A stretch of DNA of 64,000 nucleotides from Miltoncostaea sp963771025 (GCA_963771025.1 CAVYRL010000002.1:1-64000), one strand, 5' to 3'; counted from the stretch's first letter, positions 14,730 to 23,732 are shown. Notes: a model not told the origin generated them from the letters alone. Made by a program: numbers and translations.

Positions 14730-16262
14730 TCAACGGTGGCGGCGCGCGTTGACGGTTTGGGCAGCCGCCTGCTCCGCACGGATCATTGCCCGGAGAACGC
14801 GCGGCGCCCGTCGAGCGAGGGCCAGGCCGACTGCGTCACCGAGCCGCAGACGATGGCTGTGGCTGTGCGCGGGGACCGGTGCGGGCCGCGAGACACCGTT
14901 CAGCAGGGCGAAGAGCGACCACTCGCCCGGCACGCCCTTCAGCACTCGGGTCGCGTGATGGGCAAGCGCCACATTCGAGCCAATCACGAGCTCCTTGGTT
15001 GTGCGTGAGACCAGAACCTCGCCAGGGCCGGCCTCGGCGCAGATGCGCGCGGCGATGTGCACGGCCAGCCCTCGCAGGTCCGCGTCGACCACTTCCACCT
15101 CGCCGGTGTGAAGGCCGGCGCGCACATCGAGGTCCAGCTCCTCACGCGCCGCCTTGACGATCGCCGCTGCGCAACGGATGGCTCGAGCCGGGCCGTCGAA
15201 GGTGGCCAGGATGCCATCGCCCGTGTGCTTGACCTCCTGACCGCCGGACCACCTCAGCTGATCCGCGACCAGCGTGTCGTGCCGCGCCATGAGCTCCCCC
15301 CACGCCTCGTCGCCGCTCGCCGCCGCGCGCTCGGTGGAGGCGACGAGGTCGGTGACCAGGATCGTGGCGAGGACTCGATCCGGGCGAGGTTGCGTGCGCA
15401 CACCGGTCAGGAACTCCTCGATCTCGGCCACGTAGGACTCGCTATCGCCGGCCCAGGGCACGTGGTCGATCCCGGGAAGCTCGACGTGCCGGGCGCCCGG
15501 GATGCGAGCCGCCAGCTCACGGGCGGCCGCGGGAGGGAAGATCTCCTCACTCCGGTTCACCACAAGCGTGGGGACCGAGACCGCGGGGAGTACCTCGCGA
15601 AGGTCGATCTCCAGCCACATTGCGATGAGCTCCCGGGCCATGCGCGGGCTCGCGCCGGCCCGCTCCACGAGGCCCAGCTGACGATCCGTGGTCCTCATCG
15701 TGGGGCCCATGAGACGAAGCGTGGATCCCTCGCCCCACCGCTCGAGCGCCGTCTGGAAGCGCCGGCAGGCATCGGTCCAGGCCTCGCCGGCCGGATGCTC
15801 CTCGACCGACCCACCGAGGATCGGGCCCAACAACACGAGCGCCCTGGTCCGCTGCGGATAGGTCGCCGCGAAGACGGCGGCCATCGCGCTTCCCTCCGAG
15901 AGCCCCACCAGCGCCGCCCGCTCCGAGCCGGCCGCGTCCATCACCGCCCGCACGTCGTCCATGCGCTCCTCGAGCGGCTGCGGCCCCGGGATCGGGTCCG
16001 AGAGCCCCGTGCCGCGCTTGTCGAAGAGGATAAGCCGCGAGAACGATGCCAGCCGCTCGTAGAAGCGGCCAATCGAGGGCTCCGCCCACCAGAGCTCGAC
16101 CTGCGAGATGAAGCCCGGCACGTAGACGAGGTCGAACGGGCCGTCGCCGGCAACCTGGTAGGCGATGCTGTCGCCGTCGGCCGCCCGCGCGTAGCGAGTG
16201 CCGGGGATGTCCAAGGGGCTTCCCTCCAAGGGGCCGCCTGACAAAGGCGCCCGCAACTCCAC
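14730..16262 (-). CDS. Alpha/beta hydrolase fused to a class III nucleotidyl cyclase domain
   Basis: This 510-residue fusion has an alpha/beta hydrolase domain (about 25-285) with nucleophile motif GLSEGS and likely catalytic His in GIDHVPW. It is followed by a class III adenylate/guanylate cyclase domain (about 300-470). The cyclase metal-binding Asp residues are visible in LVTDLVAST and HTGDGILATF. The transition-state segment reads LAVHIAARI: the Arg is kept, but the usual Asn is His, as in many actinobacterial fusions, so cyclase activity is uncertain. The hydrolase may sense a lipid or ester ligand. Confidence 0.88.
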   Translation of the reverse strand: MELRAPLSGGPLEGSPLDIPGTRYARAADGDSIAYQVAGDGPFDLVYVPGFISQVELWWAEPSIGRFYERLASFSRLILFDKRGTGLSDPIPGPQPLEERMDDVRAVMDAAGSERAALVGLSEGSAMAAVFAATYPQRTRALVLLGPILGGSVEEHPAGEAWTDACRRFQTALERWGEGSTLRLMGPTMRTTDRQLGLVERAGASPRMARELIAMWLEIDLREVLPAVSVPTLVVNRSEEIFPPAAARELAARIPGARHVELPGIDHVPWAGDSESYVAEIEEFLTGVRTQPRPDRVLATILVTDLVASTERAAASGDEAWGELMARHDTLVADQLRWSGGQEVKHTGDGILATFDGPARAIRCAAAIVKAAREELDLDVRAGLHTGEVEVVDADLRGLAVHIAARICAEAGPGEVLVSRTTKELVIGSNVALAHHATRVLKGVPGEWSLFALLNGVSRPAPVPAHSHSHRLRLGDAVGLALARRAPRVLRAMIRAEQAAAQTVNARRHR

Positions 16263-16499
16263 CCTAGTCTCCGCCGCTTCCCCCGGCGACCCCTCCGAGC
16301 GGGCATCCCCCGGGGTGCCATCGACTCCGGCTGGGCCCGGTTCAGTTCCTCGCCAAGCTCCTCGCCTCCCTGTCCGGGGGGAGGGTCAGTAGACGGGGTC
16401 TGAGCCCCGGTCAACGTCCACGCATGCTCGCTGCCGGGCCTGTGACACCAGGAAGGTCATGCGTCCTGGCGGCGACGCCGCCGGACGGCCTGGAGAGAC

Positions 16500-16740
16500 G
16501 GATCGCGGCGGCGGCTCAGCCGAGCAGCTCAGCCACGGCGAGGTCGGGACCGTCGCCGACACGGTGCCCGCGCCGGTGTGGCCGATCTCCCACCCGATCA
16601 GATGGGAGAGTCGTGGGCGCATCACCGAGCCCGCGCGGTAGCGGTGCATGCGCTCCATGCCCGGCAGCGAGAACAGGCCGGGATCGGGAAGCCCGCCACG
16701 CGCGGGCTCGGCGTGGATGTCGAAGGAGATCGCGCGACCG
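16500..16740 (-). pseudogene. N-terminal piece of a PaaI-like thioesterase
   Basis: The minus strand reads PARGGLPDPGLFSLPGMERM, then LSHLIGWEIGHTGAGTVSAT and PTSPWL. This is the entry to a hotdog-fold acyl-CoA thioesterase of the PaaI type. After SPWL the frame runs into unrelated sequence and the catalytic half of the hotdog is missing. It lies directly downstream of a GYD-domain relic on the same strand. Confidence 0.55.
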
Positions 16741-16774
16741 GTCATGTGCTGGCACCCAACGACGCTTGCCCTCG

Positions 16775-16962
16775 ACGGTCTCGCGCGGGCGATGGCGGCG
16801 TCCACCTGCTCGGGCGTGAGCAGGTTCACCGCCTCGGGGTCGCGCCATCCGCCGCCGCGACGGTCACCGAGAGGACGGCCTCGACGCGGCTGGCCGCGTC
16901 CGTGGCGACGACGCCCTGGACGCCGTGCCGGGGTACGTGGCCGTGAACAGGTACCTGGGCAC
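16775..16962 (-). pseudogene. Frameshifted GYD-domain protein
   Basis: From a GTG at 16962 the minus strand reads PRYLFTATYP; in other frames HGVQGVVATDAASRVEAV and, at the end, AVNLLTPEQVDAAIARAR follow. This matches the start and end of small GYD-domain proteins (PF08734), with at least two frameshifts and the middle shortened. It is not translatable as one protein. Confidence 0.5.
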
Positions 16963-17127
16963 GCCTTCTCTCCGGATCGCGCTCCGGCGGGGCGGCGGTC
17001 GGAATCGGTCAGGCGTAGGTCAGGTCTCGGCCACCGGCTCATCGCTCCCCCCGATGACGGGGGCGGATCCCTCTGAGGTCCTCGCGGCCCTCTCGCGCGG
17101 ATCGGCGAGAGGGCCGGGAACACATCG

Positions 17128-17208
17128 CTAGGCCCGGCCGCGCATCACGCTGAAGAAGCCGATGACGGCGAGGACGATGACGACGATGACGAGGATGGTC
17201 CAGAGCAT
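17128..17208 (-). CDS. 26-residue single-pass membrane peptide
   Basis: The minus strand encodes a 26-residue peptide, MLWTILVIVVIVLAVIGFF then a basic end (SVMRGRA). It is preceded by a good ribosome-binding site (GGAGG, about seven bases ahead of the ATG). One transmembrane helix with a short positively charged tail is the plan of many small actinobacterial membrane peptides. Function unknown. Confidence 0.55.
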   Translation of the reverse strand: MLWTILVIVVIVLAVIGFFSVMRGRA

Positions 17209-17296
17209 GCCGGCCTCCGTGTTCGCTGCAGGTCGGCGGAGCCCGTACCCGTTCGCGACACGGGCGAACCGTCAGTCGCCCGCCACGCGCGTATGA

Positions 17297-18061
17297 CTAG
17301 GGCGCGCCCGCTCGGCGCTGCGACGCCGCCCGGGTGAGCGAGCGGATGGCCGCGCCCAGTCCGCCTGCGGCGGTGAGGAGGAGGCCCACCTCGAGGGCCG
17401 GGGGGAGCACGAGGTAGGCGGCGTAGAGGAGGCGGTTGGGCCGGCGCGGCCAGAGTGGCCCCTCGCGGAACAACGCCAGACCCGCTCCGGCGGCGACCAG
17501 CAAGGCGGCGAGCCCGAGCAGGGCGAGCGGGATGCCGATCGCCGAGACGACGAGCAGGCCCAGCGCCGGGATGACGAGCACGACGGCAACGATCCCGATG
17601 GCGAGTGAGAGGCCGGGACGTGGCTCCCAGCCCCGGCACCATCTCTCAAAGAGCGTCGCTCGGGGAAGCGTCGCCGCGATGGCGCAGACCGCTCCCCAGA
17701 CCGCGATCCGGTAGATCAGGAGAGCGGCCAGGAGCACCAGCCCGGCGACCCAACCCGGGCCGGGGATCCAGTCGATGAGCCCACGTCCGAGCACGTACTC
17801 GGATCCATCCACCTGAGCCCGGGGCGAGCGGCTCAGGTCCCCGAAGATCACGATCACATCGCCCTTCACCCGGGCGTCGGGCCCGAGACGAACGTCGCCG
17901 CCGGTGACGACGATGCGATCGACCGTGCGATCGACGCTCACGTCCTCGCCGACCGCCACCACCGCATCCGAGCCGTTCCTGGGGAGGTCGGCGGCCTGCG
18001 CGATCGGGACGGCCAGCAGGACGCCGAGCATGGCCAGGACGAGCGCGACGCGGAGCCTCAT
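17297..18061 (-). CDS. Secreted/membrane protein with polymer-forming-like repeat domain
   Basis: This 254-residue protein has a signal peptide (about 1-23), a short beta-repeat domain resembling bactofilin-like polymer-forming domains (VVAVGEDVSVDRTVDRIVV, DVRLGPDARVKGDVIVIFG), and about four transmembrane helices in the second half. It is the last gene of an operon with an ECF sigma factor and a small membrane protein, overlapping the latter as ATGA. It may be the envelope sensor or target of that sigma system; this is inference. Confidence 0.65.
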   Translation of the reverse strand: MRLRVALVLAMLGVLLAVPIAQAADLPRNGSDAVVAVGEDVSVDRTVDRIVVTGGDVRLGPDARVKGDVIVIFGDLSRSPRAQVDGSEYVLGRGLIDWIPGPGWVAGLVLLAALLIYRIAVWGAVCAIAATLPRATLFERWCRGWEPRPGLSLAIGIVAVVLVIPALGLLVVSAIGIPLALLGLAALLVAAGAGLALFREGPLWPRRPNRLLYAAYLVLPPALEVGLLLTAAGGLGAAIRSLTRAASQRRAGAP

Positions 18062-18366
18062 GGACGGCCCGCGAGCGCGCGTGAGACCAGCCAGCCGACC
18101 CAGGCGAGGGTGATGACGACCCCGGCCCAGAAGAACGGGTTGTCCGCCGTCGCCTTGACGAGCTCCGCCAGCCCCGCCGCGCCCAGCGCGAGGCCCGCAT
18201 CGAGGGCGGGACGGGCCGCAAGGGCGACAAGGGCCGGCACCGCGAGCACGATCACCGCCGCGCCGAGGGCCAGCGCCACCGGGACGCGCCGGCGCTCCTG
18301 CCGGGCGACCTCGCCCATCACGCGCTCGACGAAGTCGCGGTCGGAGGATGAGTTCGGATCGCTCAC
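18058..18366 (-). CDS. Small membrane protein, candidate anti-sigma partner
   Basis: This 102-residue protein has a charged N-terminal domain (about 1-25, DRDFVERVMGEVARQERR), two helices (about 29-48 and 78-95) and a basic end. It starts in an ATGA overlap with the sigma-factor stop and overlaps the next gene too. Position and topology suggest an anti-sigma factor of unusual type; there is no HxxxCxxC zinc motif. Confidence 0.6.
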   Translation of the reverse strand: MSDPNSSSDRDFVERVMGEVARQERRRVPVALALGAAVIVLAVPALVALAARPALDAGLALGAAGLAELVKATADNPFFWAGVVITLAWVGWLVSRALAGRP

Positions 18367-18911
18367 GACGTCCCCAAGGATGCACGCAACAGCCCGCGGG
18401 CGGAGTTGAGGCGAGAGCGGACGGTGCCGAGCGGCACCTCGAGGGCGGCGGCGACCTCGTCGTAGGACATGCCGCGCAGCTCACGCAGCACGACCGTCTG
18501 CTGAAGGGCGTCGGGGAGCGTCGCGAGCGCGGTCACGAGCCGCTCGCGGTTGACGCGCAGCGCAACCCCAGCGGCGGTCGTATCGCGTGCTCCCTCGACC
18601 AGATCCTCGCGCAACTCCACGAACTGGACGGAGGGGCGGCCCCGCAGGCGGTCGAGGCAGTGGTTGCGGCAGATGCGAAGGAGCCATGTCTGGAGCGAGG
18701 CGTCGCCGCGGAAGGCCCCGAGCCGCCGGTAGGCCCTGATGAAGCACTCCTGGGCCGCGTCTTGCGCCTCGTCGGCATCGCCGAGGATGCCGGTGGCGTA
18801 TGCGCGCACCACGCCCTGATAGCGGCCGACAAGCTCCCGGAAGGCGGCCTCATCGCGCTGTCGCAGGCGCGCGAGCAGCGCGTCCGTGGCGTCATCGCCG
18901 GGGACCGGCAC
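18363..18911 (-). CDS. ECF RNA polymerase sigma factor
   Basis: This roughly 182-residue protein has region 2 (AFRELVGRYQGVVRAYATGI, DEAQDAAQECFIRAYRRL) and region 4 (LPDALQQTVVLRELRGMSYD, VAAALEVPLGTVRSRL), the standard ECF sigma-70 layout. GTG 18911 is chosen because similarity begins there; the upstream part of the open frame (to 19184) is not sigma-like. It heads an operon with two membrane proteins. Confidence 0.85.
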   Translation of the reverse strand: MPVPGDDATDALLARLRQRDEAAFRELVGRYQGVVRAYATGILGDADEAQDAAQECFIRAYRRLGAFRGDASLQTWLLRICRNHCLDRLRGRPSVQFVELREDLVEGARDTTAAGVALRVNRERLVTALATLPDALQQTVVLRELRGMSYDEVAAALEVPLGTVRSRLNSARGLLRASLGTS

Positions 18912-19174
18912 AGGCCCGCAGCAGCGTCGAGCGCGCGTGGGCGGTCGGGACCCGGGGGCCGGTGTCCGACTCGGCGGGAAAGCGTGGCAACGCGAAGGAC
19001 ACGAACCGCCTTCGAGGTCGCGGAGGCCGGAAAGCGCGGGCCGGCGCGGTGACGAGGGCCCAGCGCGGATCATGCCGCCGGCCTCGGCCTGCACAGCGAC
19101 CGAGCGAACTTTTTCTCCCGGCGTGCGTCGGTTGTGGAAGAGGTCAACCACAAAGCCGAACATCGAGGCAATGA

Positions 19175-19414
19175 ATGTCCCCATCCACCCGCCGCCTGAC
19201 GGCGATCGCCGCCGTGATCGTAGGCGTGCTCCTGGTCGTCGTCGCGGTCGTCTACTGGGCAGAGCCCGCGAGCTCGCTGCCCGGTGTCTTTCCCGGACAC
19301 GAGTCCGGCTCGGACCATCACCACTTCAAGCACGGCATCGCCGCGTTCGTCGTCGCCCTCGGCCTTTTCGCCTACGCCTGGTTCCAGACCGGCCCGCGAA
19401 CCAAAGATGCCTGA
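19175..19414 (+). CDS. Small membrane protein upstream of uppP
   Basis: This 79-residue protein has two transmembrane helices (about 7-29 and 52-70) and a His-rich loop between them (SGSDHHHFKHG). It is 21 bases ahead of uppP on the same strand. The family is common in Actinobacteria but unnamed to me. The histidines could bind metal. Confidence 0.6.
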   Translation: MSPSTRRLTAIAAVIVGVLLVVVAVVYWAEPASSLPGVFPGHESGSDHHHFKHGIAAFVVALGLFAYAWFQTGPRTKDA

Positions 19415-19435
19415 GCCCACCCGGGCGGCGCGCCG

Positions 19436-20296
19436 ATGATCACCTACTTCCAGGCAATCGTGATCGGTCTGCTCCAGGGGTTCTCGGAGCTCTTTCCCAT
19501 CTCCAGCCTTGGCCACAGCGTCATGCTGCCCCGGCTGCTGGGCTGGAACATCCACCAGAACGACGAGTACTTCCTCACCTTCCTGATCGCGACGCACCTG
19601 GCGACGGCCCTTGTGCTGCTCGGCTTCTTCTGGGCTGATTGGGTCCGAATCGTGAAGGGATTGGGACGTAGCCTGCGCGATCGGCGCATCGACCCCGAAG
19701 ACTCGGGCGCCGTGCTCGGCTGGCTGCTGATCGTCGGCACGGTCCCAGCGGGCGTGGTCGGGCTGCTCCTGGAGCACCCGCTGCGCCACCTGTTCGCCTC
19801 GCCGGCGTCGGCAGCCTTCTTCCTGATGGTCAACGGTCTCCTGCTCTACGGCGCCGAACGCCTTCGCCGTCGCGCTCCCGTCCACGAGGTCGGCGACGCC
19901 GACCAGCGGATCTCCGAGCGGCTCAGCTGGCGCGGCGCGTTCGGGGTCGGCACCGTTCAGGTGCTCGCCCTGATCCCGGGGATCTCCCGCTCGGGAGTGA
20001 CGATGAGCGGCGGCCTTCTGGCGGGGCTCTCCAATGAGGACGCCGCCCGCTACTCGTTCCTGCTCGCCACGCCGATCATCGGGGCGGCCGCTGTGCTCAA
20101 GCTGCCCGACCTCTTCGGCTCGCAGGGTGATGGCGTGCGAGGGCCGGCGCTCGTGGGGGCGCTGTGCGCGGCCCTCACCGCCTACCTGTCGGTGCGCTTC
20201 CTGATGAAGTTCTTCGAGACCCAGCGCCTGACGCCGTTCGCCATCTACTGCTTCGTGGTCGGGGCGGCCGTATCGATCTTCCTCGCCGTCAACTAG
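19436..20296 (+). CDS. uppP: Undecaprenyl-diphosphate phosphatase
   Basis: This 286-residue multi-pass enzyme removes a phosphate from undecaprenyl diphosphate, recycling the lipid carrier for peptidoglycan. The two signature motifs are clear: GFSELFPISSLGH near the N-terminus (Glu21-type catalytic Glu, Ser, His) and PGISRSGVTM in the second half (catalytic Arg). The length is normal. Convergent with copA, with a shared terminator between them. Confidence 0.95.
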   Translation: MITYFQAIVIGLLQGFSELFPISSLGHSVMLPRLLGWNIHQNDEYFLTFLIATHLATALVLLGFFWADWVRIVKGLGRSLRDRRIDPEDSGAVLGWLLIVGTVPAGVVGLLLEHPLRHLFASPASAAFFLMVNGLLLYGAERLRRRAPVHEVGDADQRISERLSWRGAFGVGTVQVLALIPGISRSGVTMSGGLLAGLSNEDAARYSFLLATPIIGAAAVLKLPDLFGSQGDGVRGPALVGALCAALTAYLSVRFLMKFFETQRLTPFAIYCFVVGAAVSIFLAVN

Positions 20297-20311
20297 GGCG
20301 GCACCTCAGGC

Positions 20312-20342
20312 GCGGGAGGCCGCCGCCGCGGTGGCCTCCCGC
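20312..20342. terminator. Bidirectional terminator between uppP and copA
   Basis: A perfect 10-bp stem (GCGGGAGGCC / GGCCTCCCGC) with an 11-base loop lies between the two convergent genes. It has no strong T-tract, as is usual at this GC content. Confidence 0.7.
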
Positions 20343-20366
20343 CGTCCCCGCCGGGGCGGTCGGGCC

Positions 20367-22613
20367 CTAGGCTCCCGCGCGGAAGCCGCGCAGGCGCAGG
20401 GAGTTGGACACCACGAAGACGCTGGAGAGGGCCATGGCGGCGCCGGCGACGACCGGGTTCAGGTAGCCGAGCGCCGCGAGCGGAAGCGCCGCGATGTTGT
20501 AGGCGAAGGCCCAGAAGAGGTTCCCCTTGATCGTGCCGAGGGTGCGTCGCGAGAGGCGGATCGCGTCGGCCGCGGAGCGCAGGTCGCCCGAGACGAGCGT
20601 GATGTCCGAGGCCTCGATCGCCACATCGGTGCCCGTGCCGATCGCGAGGCCGAGGTCGGCCTGGGCCAGGGCCGGCGCGTCGTTGACCCCGTCTCCGACC
20701 ATCGCGACAACGCGTCCTTCGGCCTGCAGCCGGCGCACCACGTCGGACTTCTCGGCCGGCATGACCTCGGCGATCACCTCGTCGATGCCGACGCTCGCGG
20801 CCACCGCCCGGGCGGTGGCCGCGTTGTCGCCCGTGAGCAGCACGGGCCGCAGGCCCAGCTCGCGCAGGCGGCGGATGGCCTCGGCGCTCGACGGCTTGAC
20901 CGTGTCCGACACCACCAGGAGCGCGCGCAGACGACCGTCCCACGCCGCGGCGACGGCGGTCTGGCCGGCCGCCTGCGCCTCGCGACGCGCGAGCGCGAGC
21001 CCGCCGTCGAGGGTGAGGCCCCAGTCGGCGAGCAGCGCCGGGCGGCCGACGATCACCCCGTGGCCCTCCACCACTCCCTCGACGCCGAGCCCCTCGCGGT
21101 TCGAGAAGCCCTCGGGTGCGGGCAGCAGCCCGACCTCATCGCGGGCCGCACGGGCGATGGCGCGGGCGATGGGGTGCTCGGAGCCGTCCTCGAGGGCGCC
21201 GACCACGCGAAGGACCTGGGCGCGGTCCTCGCCCTCGGCCAGCGCGACGTCGGCCAGGGCCATCTCGCCGGTCGTCACCGTGCCGGTCTTGTCGAGGACC
21301 ATCGTGTTGACCCGGCGGGTCGACTCCAGCACCTCAGGGCCCTTGATCAGGATGCCCATCTGCGCGCCCCGACCGGTGCCGACCAGGAGCGCGGTCGGGG
21401 TGGCGAGGCCGAGCGCGCAGGGGCAGGCGATGATGAGCACGGAGACCGCCGCGGTGAAGGCGAAGGTGGCGCCCGCGCCGTTGGCGAGCCAGAAGCCCAG
21501 GGTCGCGACCGACAGGACGATCACCACCGGCACGAAGACGGCCGAGATCCGGTCGGCGAGCCGCTGCACCGGCGCCTTGCCCGACTGGGCCCGCGTCACC
21601 AGGCGGCCGATCTGGGCCAGGGCCGTGTCCTCTCCGACGCGGGTGGCCCGCACGACGAGGCGGCCGCCGGCGTTGATGGTCGCCCCCGCGACCTCGGAGC
21701 CGGGAGCGACCTCCACCGGCACGCTCTCGCCGGTCAGAAGGGAGGCGTCCACGGCGGAGGCGCCCTCTTCGACCACGCCGTCGGTGGCGATGCGCTCGCC
21801 CGGGCGGACGACGAAGCGGTCGCCCACGCGGAGCTCGCCGATCGGCACCCGCCGCTCCGCGCCGTCGTCGCCGAGCACCGAGGCTTCCTTGGCCCCGAGC
21901 TCCAGAAGGGCCCGCAGCGCGGCTCCGGCACGGCGTTTCGCGCGCACCTCGAAGTAGCGGCCGGCGAGGAGGAACGTGGTGACCAGGGCGGCCGCCTCGA
22001 GGTAGATGTGATCGGCGGCCGCGCCCGGCTCGATCACCAGGTCGAAGGGCATCCTCATGCCGGGATCGCCGGCGCCCAGGAAGAACAGGGCGACGAGCGA
22101 CCAGCCCCACGCGGCGAGCGTCCCGATCGAGATCAGGGTGTCCATCGTGGCGGCCCCGTGGCGCAGGTTCATCCAGGCCGCGCGGTGGAAGGGCCAGCCT
22201 CCCCAGAGCACGACCGGGGTGGCGAGCATCAGCGCCAGCCACTGCCAGTTGTCGAACTGCAGGGCCGGAACCATCGACATCAGCAGCACCGGCAGCGACA
22301 GGACGGCCGAGGCGATCAGCCGATGGCGCAGGCCGGCGCTCTCGTCGGGCTCGGCGTCCTCCTCGGCGGCGGCCTCGGCATCGGGCAGCCGTGCGCCATA
22401 CCCGACCTGCTCGATGGCCTCGACGAGGCGCTCGGGCGCGACGGCGGCCGGGTCGAAGTCCACGGCGGCCGTCTCGGTGGCGTAGTTGACCGAGGCCTCC
22501 ACCCCGTCGAGGCGGTTGAGGCGCTTCTCGATGCGCGCGGCGCACGAGGCGCAGGTCATCCCCGTGATCGGCAGCTCGATGCGCCCCGGGCCGGGAGCGG
22601 TGGACGGGCTCAT
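20367..22613 (-). CDS. copA: Copper-exporting P1B-type ATPase
   Basis: This 748-residue Cu(I) exporter has one N-terminal heavy-metal domain (GMTCASC, Cys21 and Cys24), the membrane metal site CPC (about 397-399, ACPCALGLATP), the phosphorylation motif DKTGT (about 440) and the hinge motif GDGVNDAPAL. The ATG overlaps the stop of the upstream secreted protein (ATGA). The operon is copZ, secreted protein, copA, facing csoR; two CsoR-like operators lie in the shared control region. Confidence 0.95.
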   Translation of the reverse strand: MSPSTAPGPGRIELPITGMTCASCAARIEKRLNRLDGVEASVNYATETAAVDFDPAAVAPERLVEAIEQVGYGARLPDAEAAAEEDAEPDESAGLRHRLIASAVLSLPVLLMSMVPALQFDNWQWLALMLATPVVLWGGWPFHRAAWMNLRHGAATMDTLISIGTLAAWGWSLVALFFLGAGDPGMRMPFDLVIEPGAAADHIYLEAAALVTTFLLAGRYFEVRAKRRAGAALRALLELGAKEASVLGDDGAERRVPIGELRVGDRFVVRPGERIATDGVVEEGASAVDASLLTGESVPVEVAPGSEVAGATINAGGRLVVRATRVGEDTALAQIGRLVTRAQSGKAPVQRLADRISAVFVPVVIVLSVATLGFWLANGAGATFAFTAAVSVLIIACPCALGLATPTALLVGTGRGAQMGILIKGPEVLESTRRVNTMVLDKTGTVTTGEMALADVALAEGEDRAQVLRVVGALEDGSEHPIARAIARAARDEVGLLPAPEGFSNREGLGVEGVVEGHGVIVGRPALLADWGLTLDGGLALARREAQAAGQTAVAAAWDGRLRALLVVSDTVKPSSAEAIRRLRELGLRPVLLTGDNAATARAVAASVGIDEVIAEVMPAEKSDVVRRLQAEGRVVAMVGDGVNDAPALAQADLGLAIGTGTDVAIEASDITLVSGDLRSAADAIRLSRRTLGTIKGNLFWAFAYNIAALPLAALGYLNPVVAGAAMALSSVFVVSNSLRLRGFRAGA

Positions 22614-23479
22614 CGGGTCACCCGCAGCGTGTGGGCGACGGTCGTCACATGCCCATTGTGCTTGAACTGCAGGAACAGTCGATAGCGGCCGGCCGAGGGG
22701 AGCTCGGCGGCGAAGCGGATCGTGCCGGGCGTGTCCGACTCCTCGGGGTGGACGTGCTGGAAGGCGAGGTCGCCCTCGCGCAGGGCCACGAGGTGGCCGT
22801 CGGCCCCCAGGTAGGGCTCAACGCCCTCGAGCGGCCGCCCATGGCGGCCGAGCGCGTAGCCGAGGGTGGCCGCCCGGCCCGGGACGGCATGGGCCCAGGA
22901 GAGCTCCGCGGTGTATCCGTCGCTGGTGTCCACCGCGCTCGGGGCGGGGAGGGGCACCGGGTGGAAGGCGCCGCCGACGAAGAGATCGGTGGCAAGCGTC
23001 ATGGGCCTGCCGTCCGTGCTGAAGTCGGCGAAGGCGCGGTAGACGCCGGCCTCGGGGAGGCGCAGCGACACGCTCCAGCGGCCGTCCGCGCCGAGGGCCG
23101 GGTGCAGGTGCTGGTATCCGGTGAGGTCGCGCCGCACCACGATCAGGTGCATCCGGCGCTCGTGCGCGACGTCGAAGCGAGTGACGGCTCGGCCGTCGGG
23201 GTCGAGGACGCGGAACCTGAACGTCGTGCGGCGACCGAGCGCGACGGTCGGCGCATCGGGCGTCAGGACGTAGCCGTCCTCCGCCACCCCGAGGCGCGCA
23301 CCACCCATGGCGGTCGCCGAGGATCCATGGCCTCCATGTGGGTCGGCCATCGCGTCGGCGTGGCCGTGGCCGGCGCCAGGACTCCGAAGCGGGCCGAGGG
23401 ACGCCCCGGCGAGGGCAGCGGCGCCGAAGGTGACCCCGAGGGCGGCTCCGAACGCCGCGAGGCGTGAGGGCGCCCTCAT
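22610..23479 (-). CDS. Secreted His-rich protein of the copper operon
   Basis: This 289-residue protein has a signal peptide or anchor (about 1-28) and a His/Met-rich segment (GAGHGHADAMADPHGGHG). Two beta-rich halves follow, with repeated phrases (AGVYRAFADFS and AGRYRLFLQF; YQHLHPALG and FQHVHPEES). The last pairs suggest an internal duplication of a metal-binding or immunoglobulin-like domain. It is coupled to both copZ and copA by ATGA overlaps. A periplasmic/extracytoplasmic copper-binding role is inferred from context. Confidence 0.75.
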   Translation of the reverse strand: MRAPSRLAAFGAALGVTFGAAALAGASLGPLRSPGAGHGHADAMADPHGGHGSSATAMGGARLGVAEDGYVLTPDAPTVALGRRTTFRFRVLDPDGRAVTRFDVAHERRMHLIVVRRDLTGYQHLHPALGADGRWSVSLRLPEAGVYRAFADFSTDGRPMTLATDLFVGGAFHPVPLPAPSAVDTSDGYTAELSWAHAVPGRAATLGYALGRHGRPLEGVEPYLGADGHLVALREGDLAFQHVHPEESDTPGTIRFAAELPSAGRYRLFLQFKHNGHVTTVAHTLRVTR

Positions 23480-23688
23480 GGCCGCACCGTGTAGCCGGCC
23501 TCGGCCACCGCGACGACGACCGCGGCGTCGTCGATGCCCCGGCCCGTCACCGAGAGACGCCCGGAGGCCAGGTCGACCTCGACGGCCGTCACCCCGTCGA
23601 CGGCGCCGACCTCCTCGGCCACGGCCACGCGGCAGTGGCTGCAGGTCATGCCCTCGACGATGTACATGCGTGTGTCTTCTCGGTCCAC
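23476..23688 (-). CDS. copZ: CopZ-like heavy-metal-associated copper chaperone
   Basis: This small protein of 63-70 residues has MYIVEGMTCSHC, the metal-binding GMTCxxC motif of HMA domains, and a typical ferredoxin-like sandwich length. The start is either GTG 23688 or ATG 23667; the second begins exactly at the HMA fold. It leads the copper-export operon and would hand Cu(I) to CopA. Confidence 0.88.
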   Translation of the reverse strand: MDREDTRMYIVEGMTCSHCRVAVAEEVGAVDGVTAVEVDLASGRLSVTGRGIDDAAVVVAVAEAGYTVRP

Positions 23689-23696
23689 CGTGGCTC

Positions 23697-23715
23697 CATA
23701 CTAGGTAGGGGTATC
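23697..23715. promoter_or_regulatory. CsoR-like operator, site 1
   Basis: CATACTAGGTAGGGGTATC lies just upstream of copZ. It shares the ATAC...GGGGTAT frame with the three other sites in this island, but its G-tract is broken. Confidence 0.5.
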
Positions 23716-23732
23716 GACCGAGTCGAGGTTTG

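Noticed and set aside
16386..17123. Long minus-strand frame of 245 residues
   Set aside because: It joins pieces of the GYD and thioesterase relics in different true frames; it is not one protein.
20331..22685. 784-residue frame on the plus strand opposite copA
   Set aside because: Composition is typical of the shadow of a high-GC gene; copA on the minus strand has every family motif.
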